A DNA stretch of 10,054 nt from an uncultured Bacilli bacterium (GCA_910577075.1 CAJTKV010000023.1:1-10054), one strand, 5' to 3'; counted from the first letter of the stretch, positions 1 to 7,585 are shown. The notes: a model not told the origin generated them from the sequence alone. A program made the numbers and translations.

Positions 1-923
1 TCCCTTTAGAAATATATGGCTTATCAACTTCCCTTAAATTAATGGGAAGAAATATTAAAAATATTGGTTTAATAAATAAAGCTTTAAAGAAGTGTATACA
101 AATAATGCAAGAGTTTAAACCAGATGTCGTTATTGGCGTTGGTGGGTATGTAACATATCCTGTTATAAAAGCCGCTCATAAATGTGGTATTATGACCTTC
201 GTTCATGAGCAAAATGGCATACCGGGAAAAGCCAATATCGCCTTACATAGAAGTGTTACCCAATATTGGTTGAGTTTTAAGAGTTCTTTAGAATATTTTA
301 AAAATTATCCGGCCATTGTTTTGGGAAATCCTTGTAGTGAAGCAGCTATCCAAGCTAAAAAAATATCCAAGACAAACTATGGACTATCAAAGAATAAAAA
401 GGCCGTTTTAATATTTAGTGGTTCTCTTGGTAGTACTGCCATGAATGACAGTCTTTTACAATATTTGAAAATGTTAGATAAAGCCAATTATGAAGTGTTA
501 TATATTACGGGTAAAAGTAGCTATGAAGCATTTATGGAAAATAAGTTGCCTAAATGTGTTCATGTCGTTCCTTATATCGATAACTTATGTGGCTTAATGA
601 AAGATATGGATGTTATCGTCAGTCGTGCAGGAGCATCAAGTATGGCGGAAATAACGGCTTTAGGTGTTCCTTGTATACTAATACCAAGTCCATATGTTGC
701 CAATAACCATCAATATTACAATGCCTTAGCAATCGTCGAAAATGATGCGGGGGTAATGATTCAGCAAAAGGATTTAACCCCAGAATTATTAAAGGAAAAT
801 ATTGAAAATATCTTAGAAGATGATGAATTAGCAAAGAAGTATTCTAAGAATTTAAAAGCTATGTGTGAAGAATCACCAGCTACTGCCATTTATAAAAATA
901 TTAAAGAACATATGAAAAAATAG
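1..923 (+). CDS. murG: MurG, UDP-GlcNAc:lipid I N-acetylglucosaminyltransferase (5' partial)
   Basis: MurG transfers GlcNAc from UDP-GlcNAc to lipid I on the inner face of the membrane, giving lipid II for peptidoglycan. The reading frame is open from position 3, so the ATG at 42 is internal and the true start, with the N-terminal glycine-rich GGTGGH loop, lies left of the window. Visible family marks are the KPDVVIGVGGYVTYP segment, the HEQNGIPGKAN segment, a glycine-rich SGSLGS loop opening the C-terminal half, and the SRAGASSMAEI plus HQYYNA segments that build the UDP-GlcNAc site in GT28 enzymes. The gene ends 19 bases before the DivIB/FtsQ-like gene, the usual division-and-wall neighbourhood. 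Identity is very likely; only the extent of the missing part is unknown. Confidence 0.95.
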   Translation, partial: PLEIYGLSTSLKLMGRNIKNIGLINKALKKCIQIMQEFKPDVVIGVGGYVTYPVIKAAHKCGIMTFVHEQNGIPGKANIALHRSVTQYWLSFKSSLEYFKNYPAIVLGNPCSEAAIQAKKISKTNYGLSKNKKAVLIFSGSLGSTAMNDSLLQYLKMLDKANYEVLYITGKSSYEAFMENKLPKCVHVVPYIDNLCGLMKDMDVIVSRAGASSMAEITALGVPCILIPSPYVANNHQYYNALAIVENDAGVMIQQKDLTPELLKENIENILEDDELAKKYSKNLKAMCEESPATAIYKNIKEHMKK

Positions 924-942
924 AAAAATAAAGGAGGATAAC

Positions 943-1734
943 ATGAAAACAAAAAAAGTTAAAAAGAAAAAGTTAAATATTGCCAGAACTCTTGTTGTTA
1001 TTCTCTTTATTTATATTATTATCTGTCTGGGGTTATATATCTATAAAGCTCCCATAGTACATTATGAAATAACGGGTAATGATCTCGTAAGTGATGCCGA
1101 GATACTAAGAAGCCTCAATCTCACCGATTATCCTTCATATGTATCAATAAACACGAAAAAGTCTGCTAGAAAGCTTGAGAAAAATCCCCTTATTAAAACT
1201 GCTAAAGTATCATATGGCTGGAATTTTTACATTCATATAGATATTTCAGAGAACAAGCCAATGTTCATAGTAAAACCTTTAAATAAAATATGTCTATCAG
1301 ATGGAACTCTAATTGATTACACAGATGAATATATCAATATTCCAACGCTTTTAAATCAACCGACAGAAGAGGTTTTGGCATTGCTTGCTAAAGGATTAAG
1401 CGAAGTAGATCCAGGCGTTTTATATACGATAAGTGAGATCGAATATCGACCTAGTTATAGCAAGGATAATAAGGTAATAGATGCCAATCGTTTCCTCCTT
1501 TCTATGAAAGACAAGAATCTCGTGTACATCACTGCTAAAAATGCCAAAGTATTGAATTTATATTTAGATATAATTGCAACCAAGCAATTGACCTTTAATG
1601 CAACATTCTTCTTAGATAGTGAAGATACGAATGCTACAGTTAAGAAAAATAGTACAACGACAGCAGCAAGTACGACGACAAGCACTAAAAAGACGACGAA
1701 AAAGACCACAACCACGAAGAAAAAGACAACATAG
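943..1734 (+). CDS. ftsQ: DivIB/FtsQ-like cell-division protein
   Basis: This is a bitopic divisome protein of the FtsQ/DivIB type, which works with FtsL and DivIC at the septum. The 263 residues show a lysine-rich cytoplasmic N-terminus (residues 2-11), one membrane helix (about 16-34), and an outside POTRA-like domain (about 40-110) opening with HYEITGNDLVSDAEIL. A less conserved beta region follows to about residue 228. The last ~28 residues are almost only Thr, Lys and Ser, a low-complexity tail absent from textbook FtsQ. An AAGGAGG ribosome site (about 931-937) lies a few bases before the ATG. Position after murG supports the call. Sequence is divergent, so the assignment rests on architecture, the POTRA start and context. 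Confidence 0.85.
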   Translation: MKTKKVKKKKLNIARTLVVILFIYIIICLGLYIYKAPIVHYEITGNDLVSDAEILRSLNLTDYPSYVSINTKKSARKLEKNPLIKTAKVSYGWNFYIHIDISENKPMFIVKPLNKICLSDGTLIDYTDEYINIPTLLNQPTEEVLALLAKGLSEVDPGVLYTISEIEYRPSYSKDNKVIDANRFLLSMKDKNLVYITAKNAKVLNLYLDIIATKQLTFNATFFLDSEDTNATVKKNSTTTAASTTTSTKKTTKKTTTTKKKTT

Positions 1735-1744
1735 GGAGATAGAT

Positions 1745-2347
1745 ATGAAGACCAATTACGATATACTAATGCAAGAAGAAATAAAGACCTTTAATGGGGA
1801 AAAAAAGAAGATATTGTTACACAGTTGCTGTGGACCATGTTCCTCAGCCTGTATTGAGCGTTTAAAAGATAATTTTGATATAACAGTATTGTATTATAAC
1901 CCCAACATTGAGCCGTTCGAGGAATATGAGCTGCGTAAAAATGAACAAAAGAGATTGCTGAGTATTTTTAAAATCAAGTATCTTGATTGTGATTACGATA
2001 ATGCCAGATGGAAAGAAATTACCAAACCCTTCAGTGAAGATATCGAGGGTGGTAGAAGATGCCAAGTATGTTTTGGAATAAGACTTAAATATACTGCCAA
2101 AATGGCTAAAAGTTTACACTTTGATTATTTTGGCACGACCTTAACCGTGTCACCCCACAAAAATAGTGCTATAATTAATGATATAGGAGATAAGATAGGA
2201 AAGACAATAGGTATTAAATATCTATTTGCTGATTTCAAAAAGAGAGATGGATATAAGCGCAGTATAGAACTTGCTCGTGAATATAATTTATATCGCCAAG
2301 ATTATTGCGGTTGTCTATATAGTAAGAGGTGGAAAGATGAAGAATAG
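1745..2347 (+). CDS. queH: Epoxyqueuosine reductase QueH
   Basis: QueH (former DUF208) performs the last step of queuosine biosynthesis, reducing epoxyqueuosine to queuosine in tRNA, as a non-orthologous replacement of QueG. The 200-aa protein carries the family cysteines: HSCCGPCSS gives C28, C29 and C32, RRCQVCF gives C106 and C109, and YCGC near the C-terminus gives C188 and C190. These supply ligands for the iron-sulfur cluster and the metal site of the family. A YYNPNIEP segment follows the first cysteine cluster, also typical. The start is the ATG at 1745, preceded by a GGGAGAT ribosome site that begins at the stop of the previous gene. The frame is open further upstream, but that extension is arginine/glutamine-rich and is only the shifted reading of the ftsQ tail. 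Confidence 0.93.
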   Translation: MKTNYDILMQEEIKTFNGEKKKILLHSCCGPCSSACIERLKDNFDITVLYYNPNIEPFEEYELRKNEQKRLLSIFKIKYLDCDYDNARWKEITKPFSEDIEGGRRCQVCFGIRLKYTAKMAKSLHFDYFGTTLTVSPHKNSAIINDIGDKIGKTIGIKYLFADFKKRDGYKRSIELAREYNLYRQDYCGCLYSKRWKDEE

Positions 2348-2831
2348 AGGATTTACTTTAGTAGAATTATTGGCAGTTATTGTCGTTTTAGGAATTGTAA
2401 TAGCGTTGGCATTGCCAACAGCATTTGATGTTTTTTATAAATCAAGACATAAACTTGATGATTATGAGCGAAGTAGCATTATTGATGCGGGTAGATTATA
2501 TATAACTGATCTAGACGAGGGTAACATTGATTTTTTTATCCCAGAAGATTACGAAGTTAATGGACATTCTTATAAAAAAGGTGACAAGATTAGTGGCTAT
2601 GACTTAAGAGTTTATCTAATAAATACTGGCGGAGTAAGAGTAGATATAAAAGAACTTGTCTCGCGTGGATATTATGATAAAGAATGCAAATATGATATAA
2701 AGCCTGAAAATTGTAAGGTTCAAGGTAAATGTATCGTTACGGCAAAGATAAAGGGAGAACTTGTTCAAGATGGTCGTTATTGGGTATCAAGTGCCTATGA
2801 AGCCGAAATAACTGAAGGGTGTGAATTATAA
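2337..2831 (+). CDS. Type IV prepilin-like protein (class III signal, pseudopilin type)
   Basis: The N-terminus MKNRG|FTLVELLAVIVVL is a textbook type IV prepilin signal: a short basic leader, G5 before the expected prepilin-peptidase cut, F6 as the methylated residue, E10 as the conserved Glu+5, and a hydrophobic helix to about residue 27. The mature part is a ~135-residue soluble domain with cysteines at 117, 126, 132 and 162 that could form disulfides. Proteins like this assemble into type IV/competence pili or act as pseudopilins. No assembly ATPase, membrane platform or peptidase lies nearby, so the partner machinery must be elsewhere. The ATG at 2337 overlaps the end of queH by 11 bases and has an AGAGGTGG ribosome site inside queH, implying coupled translation. 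It is not clearly ComGC; the exact subclass is unassigned. Confidence 0.85.
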   Translation: MKNRGFTLVELLAVIVVLGIVIALALPTAFDVFYKSRHKLDDYERSSIIDAGRLYITDLDEGNIDFFIPEDYEVNGHSYKKGDKISGYDLRVYLINTGGVRVDIKELVSRGYYDKECKYDIKPENCKVQGKCIVTAKIKGELVQDGRYWVSSAYEAEITEGCEL

Positions 2832-2855
2832 ACGATTTTTAATCGTTTATTTTTC
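2829..2855 (+). terminator. Intrinsic terminator after the prepilin gene
   Basis: A 9-bp perfect stem (TAAACGATT at 2829-2837 with its complement at 2841-2849, TTT loop) is followed by five Ts (2850-2854). The left arm starts with the stop codon of the prepilin gene. It closes the murG-ftsQ-queH-prepilin cluster. Confidence 0.85.
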
Positions 2856-2874
2856 TTGATAAATATATTATAAT
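2846..2874 (+). promoter_or_regulatory. Candidate promoter for the sulfatase-ftsY-ylxM cluster
   Basis: A perfect TATAAT -10 element sits at 2869-2874. Seventeen bases upstream is only a weak -35 (TTTATT, 2846-2851), partly inside the preceding terminator. It lies 24 bases before the start codon of the sulfatase gene, a plausible leader length. The region is AT-rich, so chance -10 matches are common. Confidence 0.4.
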
Positions 2875-2898
2875 TAAAGGAGTAAGAGGGAATAAGAT

Positions 2899-4836
2899 AT
2901 GCGTATTAATTATATTAAATTGTTTTTAGTTAACTATATATATTTACTTATATTAGAATTGACTTTTAAATTGACAGTTTTAAAAACTTTTGACTTAGGA
3001 ATTTTATATATTATAATTTTTAGTTTGCCGATAGCTTTGCTAATAACCTTTGTCAGTAGCTTATTTAAAAAACGCCTAATTAATCAAATAATTAGCATAA
3101 CTATTTGGAGTATTCTCTTTTTAGTCACATGTGCCGAAATGGTTTACTATAGCTTTTATAAGACGATATGTGGTCTAAGTGCCCTAATGTATGGCGGTCA
3201 AGTAATGGGCTTTGCTGCTGAAATAGGTGAACATATAATAAATAAGAGCCCATTAATTATTTTTCTTTTTATCCCGCTTTTAGTACTTATTATTTTAAGT
3301 ATAAAAAAGATTATCTTACACGATAAATATCAAAGAAAGGTAACGTGTGCTTTATTCTTTGGCGGTATTTTTATGGCAATAACTTCTTTGGAATTGAATT
3401 TTGAAGAAACAGATCGTGCAAAGTCCTTAATTTTCTATTCTAATGATTTGATGCAAAGCACTAATAAATTAGGAATTAATACGGCCATAGCTATGGATGC
3501 CTATAAATTATTAATAGGATTTGAAGAGAATATTGAACTTTCCAATAAATTACCTTTTACGTTGAACGAAGAGGAAGAGTATAATATAACCAATATTGAC
3601 TTTGATAGTCTCATAGAAAAGGAGAAAGATGCCACTTTAAAGAAAATGCACCAATATTTTGCCTCTGAAGAACCGACTAACCAAAATGAATATACAGGAG
3701 TCTTTGCTGGTAAGAATTTAATATTTATCGTTGCTGAAGGTTTTTATCCCATTGCCGTAGATAAGGATGTAACACCGACATTATATAAGATGACCAATAA
3801 TGGATTTATCTTTAATAATTTCTATCAGCCAATCTTTAACTGTTCAACTTCTGATGGGGAATTCATCAATTCATTATCAATATTACCAGGAGTTGCCACT
3901 TGTTCTATGAAAGAGACAATTAATAAATATTTGCCATATTCTTTGGGAAATATTATGAAAGACTATGGATATAGTGCCAATGCATATCATGGATGGACGT
4001 ATACTTACTACAACCGCGATAAGACGATGCCCAATTTAGGATACACGTACTATGGTTATGATCGTTATAAAAAAGGCTACAAATATGCCTTAAAAAATAT
4101 TAAAGATTCATGGCCAACGAGTGATATAGATGTTATTAATTCAAGTTATGAGTCCTTGACTAAAGGCAAGCGCTTTTTGGGGTACTATATGAGTATATCG
4201 GGGCACCTTCAGTATAATTTCACTGGTGGTAATGCCATGTCATCAAAGAATAAAGATGCTGTAAAAAATATGAATGCCAGTGAAAAGATTAAGGCTTATG
4301 TGGCAAGTCAAGTTGAATTTGATCGATCATTAGAAGTCCTTTTAAATAATTTAAAGAGGGATGGACTTTTAGATGATACAGTTATAGTAATATCTGCCGA
4401 TCATTATCCCTATGGTTTAACTAGTGAGGATATTTCTGAATATGTCGACTGGATGAAAGATGAAAATTTTGATTTATATAAAAACAATTTGATTATCTAC
4501 AATAGTGCTATGGAAAATGTTACTGTTGATAAATATACATCGAGCTTGGATGTCTTGCCAACCGTTTTAAACTTATTTGGTATCGAGTATGATTCGCGTT
4601 TGCTTATTGGCAATGATATCTTTTCTGATGCCGATGATTTAGTAATATTTAACAATAAATCATGGATTACATCAAAGGGCAAATATGACTATATGAAAAA
4701 GAAATTTACACCTTTTACGGATGAAAAAATAGATAGCAATTATATTAATGAAATGAATGAAAAGGTAAAATTAAAATTTCAAATGAGTAAATTATTGATA
4801 TCGAAAGATTATTATAAAAAAGTTTTGGGAGGTTAG
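2899..4836 (+). CDS. LtaS-type membrane sulfatase / glycerolphosphate transferase
   Basis: The 645-aa protein has the LtaS plan: about five N-terminal membrane helices (roughly residues 7-25, 33-56, 63-86, 117-135, 147-164), a linker, then an extracellular alkaline-phosphatase-like sulfatase domain (about 270-565). Catalytic and metal residues known from LtaS can be placed: E280 in VAEGFY, the nucleophile T317 in CSTSDGEF, and D501/H502 in SADHYPYG. Substrate-site residues also fit: H364 and R373 in the HGWTYTYYNRD segment and H436 in SGHLQY. LtaS enzymes take glycerolphosphate from phosphatidylglycerol to build lipoteichoic acid; relatives modify other envelope glycans, so the substrate here is inferred. 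Its stop lies 5 bases before ftsY, whose ribosome site overlaps its end. All catalytic residues are present, so it should be active. Confidence 0.88.
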   Translation: MRINYIKLFLVNYIYLLILELTFKLTVLKTFDLGILYIIIFSLPIALLITFVSSLFKKRLINQIISITIWSILFLVTCAEMVYYSFYKTICGLSALMYGGQVMGFAAEIGEHIINKSPLIIFLFIPLLVLIILSIKKIILHDKYQRKVTCALFFGGIFMAITSLELNFEETDRAKSLIFYSNDLMQSTNKLGINTAIAMDAYKLLIGFEENIELSNKLPFTLNEEEEYNITNIDFDSLIEKEKDATLKKMHQYFASEEPTNQNEYTGVFAGKNLIFIVAEGFYPIAVDKDVTPTLYKMTNNGFIFNNFYQPIFNCSTSDGEFINSLSILPGVATCSMKETINKYLPYSLGNIMKDYGYSANAYHGWTYTYYNRDKTMPNLGYTYYGYDRYKKGYKYALKNIKDSWPTSDIDVINSSYESLTKGKRFLGYYMSISGHLQYNFTGGNAMSSKNKDAVKNMNASEKIKAYVASQVEFDRSLEVLLNNLKRDGLLDDTVIVISADHYPYGLTSEDISEYVDWMKDENFDLYKNNLIIYNSAMENVTVDKYTSSLDVLPTVLNLFGIEYDSRLLIGNDIFSDADDLVIFNNKSWITSKGKYDYMKKKFTPFTDEKIDSNYINEMNEKVKLKFQMSKLLISKDYYKKVLGG

Positions 4837-4841
4837 AAAAA

Positions 4842-5837
4842 ATGGGATTATTTCAAAAATTTAAGGAAAAACTTATTGGAAAAAAGGAATTAGTTGAAAA
4901 TGTTAGTGAAAAGGTAACCGTTGAAAATGAGGAAATACTTACCGAAGAAGAAAAGGACGTTATCACCTATGACAAGGGACTTGAAAAAACCCGCAAGGAG
5001 TTTGTCTCACAACTAAGTCTTTTAGGCAAAAAATTTACCAAGGTTAATGAAGAGTATTTCGAAGAATTAGAAAGTCTTCTCATAAGAGCGGATATCGGCG
5101 TTAATACAGTCTTTAAGTTCTTAGAGAGATTGCGAAAGAGAGTTAAACATGAAAATATTGTCGATACGAACTTCTTGACAGAGGTTATCGTCGATGAGTT
5201 ATTCATGATCTATGTCGAAGGGGAATCCCTAACTGATAAAATCAATTTTGCCGAAGAGGGACCAACAGTTATTTTAATGGTCGGAGTTAATGGCGTAGGA
5301 AAGACAACAACTATTGGTAAATTGGCCAATAAATACCATAAAGAGGGAAAAAAGGTTATGCTCATTGCCGGTGATACATTCCGTGCTGGAGCAGTACCTC
5401 AATTAGAGGAATGGGCAAGAAGAACAGATTCTATATTTTATGGTAAAGAAAATACCGATCCTGCCGGAGTAATATTTGATGGTTTAGTTAAAGCCAAAGA
5501 GGAAAATGTCGATATTGTTTTAATTGATACTGCTGGAAGATTGCAAAACAAAGTCAATTTAATGAATGAACTTGAAAAGATTAATAAAGTAATCAGTCGT
5601 CATATCCCTAATGCTCCTCATGAAACCCTTTTAATAATTGATGCAACCACAGGACAAAATGGCATTAGTCAAGCTGAAGCTTTCAAGGAAATTACAGATA
5701 TCACGGGAATCGTTTTAGCTATTAAAGAAGTTGTCGGTTTGCCTGTTAAATTTATTGGCTTAGGTGAGGGAATGAATGACTTGAGAGCCTTTGATATTGA
5801 AGATTATATATATGGATTATTTAAGGATATGGTCTAA
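4842..5837 (+). CDS. ftsY: FtsY, signal recognition particle receptor GTPase
   Basis: FtsY receives SRP-ribosome complexes at the membrane and, by reciprocal GTP hydrolysis with Ffh, hands nascent chains to SecYEG. The 331-aa protein has a short, charged, acidic/lysine-rich A region (about 1-50), a helical N domain (about 50-135) and a full G domain. The P-loop GVNGVGKTTT begins at G148, DTFRAGA at D178-A184, DTAGR at D229-R233, TTGQNG follows, and the closing GLGEG loop is G306-G310 with the C-terminal DLRAFDIEDYIYGLF. The A region is short, as in Gram-positive FtsY, where an N-terminal amphipathic helix binds lipid; the first ten residues (MGLFQKFKEK) fit that. A GGGAGG site at 4828-4833, inside the end of the preceding gene, precedes the ATG. 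Confidence 0.97.
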   Translation: MGLFQKFKEKLIGKKELVENVSEKVTVENEEILTEEEKDVITYDKGLEKTRKEFVSQLSLLGKKFTKVNEEYFEELESLLIRADIGVNTVFKFLERLRKRVKHENIVDTNFLTEVIVDELFMIYVEGESLTDKINFAEEGPTVILMVGVNGVGKTTTIGKLANKYHKEGKKVMLIAGDTFRAGAVPQLEEWARRTDSIFYGKENTDPAGVIFDGLVKAKEENVDIVLIDTAGRLQNKVNLMNELEKINKVISRHIPNAPHETLLIIDATTGQNGISQAEAFKEITDITGIVLAIKEVVGLPVKFIGLGEGMNDLRAFDIEDYIYGLFKDMV

Positions 5838-6118
5838 TGGATACGCAGATATATTTATCAAATTTGTATGATTACTATAAAAAATTGTTAACCGATAAAC
5901 AACAAGCTTATTTTGAAGATTATTATTTTGATAATTTGACTATGGAAGAGATTGCTGAAAATTATAACGTCAGTAAAAATGCCATAAGTAAGTCTTTAAT
6001 TGAGGTAAAGGAAAAACTTGAATATTATGAAGATTCTCTACATCTATTGTCCAATAAAGAGAAAATAGAAAATATTTTGACTAAAGAAGAAATTGAAAAA
6101 ATTATTGATTACATATGA
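5837..6118 (+). CDS. ylxM: YlxM family SRP-associated helix-turn-helix protein
   Basis: This 93-aa protein matches the YlxM/p13-like family: an N-terminal LTDKQQAYFEDYYFDNLTMEEIAENYNVSK-type stretch (about residues 18-48) forming a sigma70-region-4-like helix-turn-helix, followed by a long amphipathic helix (about 50-67). In Firmicutes ylxM is normally encoded with ftsY and ffh, and YlxM proteins bind SRP components and modulate the GTPases, rather than acting as classical DNA regulators. The start overlaps the ftsY stop in a TAATG junction, so translation is coupled. Ffh, the usual next gene, is absent: a terminator follows at once, so ffh must be elsewhere. Confidence 0.92.
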   Translation: MDTQIYLSNLYDYYKKLLTDKQQAYFEDYYFDNLTMEEIAENYNVSKNAISKSLIEVKEKLEYYEDSLHLLSNKEKIENILTKEEIEKIIDYI

Positions 6119-6145
6119 TACAGATTTAAAAATCTGTATTTTTTT
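6118..6145 (+). terminator. Intrinsic terminator after ylxM
   Basis: The stem TACAGATT (6119-6126) pairs with AATCTGTA (6131-6138), loop TAAA, extended by an outer A-T pair, and is followed by seven Ts (6139-6145). It ends the sulfatase-ftsY-ylxM cluster and marks the change from housekeeping genes to the accessory part. Confidence 0.9.
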
Positions 6146-6213
6146 GCAAAATAGGTCAATTAATAAAATAATGTAAACTTATGTACAAAATATATTAATG
6201 TATAAATGTTTAA

Positions 6214-6222
6214 TGATATAAT
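6214..6222 (+). promoter_or_regulatory. Extended -10 promoter for the pilin-like gene
   Basis: TGATATAAT combines the TGn extension (6214-6216) with a perfect TATAAT (6217-6222). No good -35 is seen (ATTAAT at 6194-6199, 17-base spacing), but extended -10 promoters do not need one. Transcription would start near 6229, giving a short leader before the ATG at 6245. Confidence 0.6.
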
Positions 6223-6244
6223 ATTTATATGAATGGGTGATATT

Positions 6245-6625
6245 ATGGATTTTAATACAATATTAAATGCTCTTACGATGATTGGCGAAGAATATATTGG
6301 CGACAATGTTTGTTCAGATACTAATGTTTTAAAAGCGTTAAGATTTGTTGGCTATATGGTAACCATCGCACGTTATTTTATACCATTATTGATTATCGGT
6401 TTTGGAACTTTTGATTTATATAAGACGGTTATGGCAGGAACTACTGATTCCTTAAGCAAACAGGCTAAGAGTCTAGGGTTTCGAATACTTTTAGGTCTTA
6501 TCATTGTCTTTTTGCCAACTCTTCTAAATACAATTCTTTCTCAAATTGATGCATTTAATAGCATAAATGGAGAATATCATAGTTGTGAGGTTTGCGTCTT
6601 AGATCCGTTTAATTGTAATCCATAA
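6245..6625 (+). CDS. Two-helix pilin-like membrane protein (VirB2/TrbC or Mbov_0395-like)
   Basis: The 126-aa product has two hydrophobic helices (about residues 33-58 and 78-98) joined by a short basic loop with the pattern GTFDLYKTVMAG...SLSKQAKSLGFR. This layout resembles the small pilin-like proteins of conjugation systems (TrbC/VirB2, and especially the Mbov_0395 type of Mycoplasma elements). There is no obvious cleavable signal; an N-terminal segment with C23 precedes helix 1, and the C-terminus carries C114, C117 and C124. I chose the ATG at 6245 because GGGTGAT (6235-6241) precedes it; the ATG at 6233 has no ribosome site and falls almost at the predicted transcription start. It has its own promoter and terminator, and no conjugation genes adjoin, so a role in DNA transfer is unsupported; the family resemblance is from memory. 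Confidence 0.65.
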   Translation: MDFNTILNALTMIGEEYIGDNVCSDTNVLKALRFVGYMVTIARYFIPLLIIGFGTFDLYKTVMAGTTDSLSKQAKSLGFRILLGLIIVFLPTLLNTILSQIDAFNSINGEYHSCEVCVLDPFNCNP

Positions 6626-6668
6626 AAACAAAAGATGTTAAGAATTAATCTTAACATCTTTATTTATT
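6622..6668. terminator. Bidirectional terminator between convergent genes
   Basis: A perfect 13-bp stem (AAAGATGTTAAGA, 6631-6643, with its complement at 6649-6661; loop ATTAA) separates the rightward pilin-like gene from the leftward 94-aa gene. T-rich tails are present on both strands: a TTTATT run on plus and TGTTTTTAT on minus. The stop codon of the leftward gene (6638-6640) lies inside the stem. Confidence 0.88.
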
Positions 6669-6922
6669 GCCAATATTTCAGCATACCTTTTGTTGATTTT
6701 TTTCTGTAAGATGAAAGCATTTATGAATGCTGTACAAATGCCCATAGTTACTAGTATCTCTTTAAAATTAACTAATTGAGTCAATGTCGTAAATTTTTCA
6801 TAAGACATCAACAATAGGATATATGGGGTTATCCCAACCATAAAACCAATTAAAAAGTATTTAGCTTTATAGGCCAATAAATTAATCTCATCTTGTTTCA
6901 AATCATTGTTGTTATTCTTCAT
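6638..6922 (-). CDS. Small two-helix membrane protein, unknown function
   Basis: I do not recognise this 94-aa protein. It has a polar, Asn/Asp-rich start (about residues 1-15), two predicted membrane helices (about 21-40 and 57-73) and a lysine-rich cytoplasmic-looking tail, so both ends probably face the cytoplasm. The ATG is preceded on the minus strand by AGAGGTAG, a reasonable ribosome site, and by a TATAAT box. It is convergent with the pilin-like gene and shares its terminator. It follows the 162-aa gene on the same strand but is separated from it by a terminator, so it is probably transcribed alone. Nothing in the sequence points to a role. Confidence 0.7.
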   Translation of the reverse strand: MKNNNNDLKQDEINLLAYKAKYFLIGFMVGITPYILLLMSYEKFTTLTQLVNFKEILVTMGICTAFINAFILQKKINKRYAEILAINKDVKINS

Positions 6923-6939
6923 ACACTACCTCTATATAC

Positions 6940-6968
6940 ATTATAACTGAAAATCAATTAAAACAAAA
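6940..6968 (-). promoter_or_regulatory. Candidate promoter of the 94-aa membrane protein gene
   Basis: On the minus strand a TATAAT (6940-6945) lies 17 bases downstream of a partial -35, TTTTGT (6963-6968). The -35 region overlaps the T-rich tail of the terminator of the upstream gene, so the signals are tightly packed. The -10 is good, the -35 weak. Confidence 0.4.
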
Positions 6969-7005
6969 GATAAAATAAAAAAATTAAGGATATATCCTTA
7001 ATTTT
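6966..7005 (-). terminator. Intrinsic terminator of the 162-aa gene
   Basis: AAAATTAAGGA (6980-6990) pairs with TCCTTAATTTT (6995-7005), loop TATA. On the minus strand the stem runs into a U-rich tail (TTTATTTTATC). The stop codon of the leftward gene (7004-7006) overlaps the stem edge. Confidence 0.82.
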
Positions 7006-7492
7006 ATCTATGATGTGTTGTCGGAATATCTAGCGATTCTCGAGCATTTTCGCGGTCCACATGTGCTTGACGCATTTCTTCTTTTACTTCTTCAATTATT
7101 CTTCTTACATATGGAGTACGACCGTATTCATCTTTTTGTTCTTCATCAATTTCCTCTTCTTTTTTTGTTTCAGTACTAGGAAAATCTTCTATTTCTCGTT
7201 CACATATCATTATCTCTGGTTTTTCCAAATACGATTTTAAAGTTTGAAATGCAACATAACTCAAAAAATTATCTAATTCGCTTCCGTCTATAACAACGTA
7301 TTTCTGATCATCACTCATTCTACGATTATATTTTTGAATTATTTCGTCACGATTAAGGGTTTCCCCATCACTAATGGCTTGCGTAACGATTTCGTATCCT
7401 ACCTCACTGGGAATATTTTCAATAACTAGTGTTGTTGTATTAGGGTTTCCTTGGGTAAATCCATTTGGCCTTGTTGGTTCAAATTCTCTCAT
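7004..7492 (-). CDS. Acidic soluble protein, unknown function
   Basis: This 162-aa protein is not one I recognise. It has no membrane segment or signal peptide. The first half (about residues 20-90) looks folded, with alternating hydrophobic residues around TTTLVIENIPSEVG and a helical DNFLSYVAFQTLKSYL stretch; residues about 100-125 are strongly acidic (runs of Glu/Asp and Lys); and the C-terminal part (about 126-155) is charged and probably helical, ending in two histidines and arginine. The ATG has an AAGG ribosome site about eight bases upstream on the minus strand. It stands alone between its own terminator and the attachment-site region, so it is the last chromosomal gene before the integrated element. 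I give no function. Confidence 0.65.
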   Translation of the reverse strand: MREFEPTRPNGFTQGNPNTTTLVIENIPSEVGYEIVTQAISDGETLNRDEIIQKYNRRMSDDQKYVVIDGSELDNFLSYVAFQTLKSYLEKPEIMICEREIEDFPSTETKKEEEIDEEQKDEYGRTPYVRRIIEEVKEEMRQAHVDRENARESLDIPTTHHR

Positions 7493-7585
7493 TTTATACC
7501 TTCGCTTTCTAATTAAATTCTAACATTAAGATAAATAATATGCATCTCAAAAGAAGTGTTTTGACAAAAAATTGACGTTAACACA

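Noticed and set aside
619..834. Minus-strand open frame inside murG; similar ones at 1455-1715, 1862-2065, 4497-4682, 4967-5206 and 9343-9591
   Set aside because: All are antiparallel shadows of well-supported genes, with no ribosome site or protein features of their own.
1619..1744. Upstream extension of the queH frame encoding an Arg/Gln-rich stretch
   Set aside because: It is the shifted reading of the Thr/Lys tail of the DivIB/FtsQ-like gene; the ATG at 1745 has a ribosome site and gives the normal QueH start.
2271..2336. Earlier ATG in frame with the prepilin gene
   Set aside because: It would add 22 residues before the prepilin signal, bury it, and lie deep in queH without a ribosome site.
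6245..7492. The pilin-like gene and the two leftward orphans as part of the prophage
   Set aside because: They lie outside the tRNA-fragment junction, on the side where the original tRNA terminator remains, so they are most simply chromosomal.
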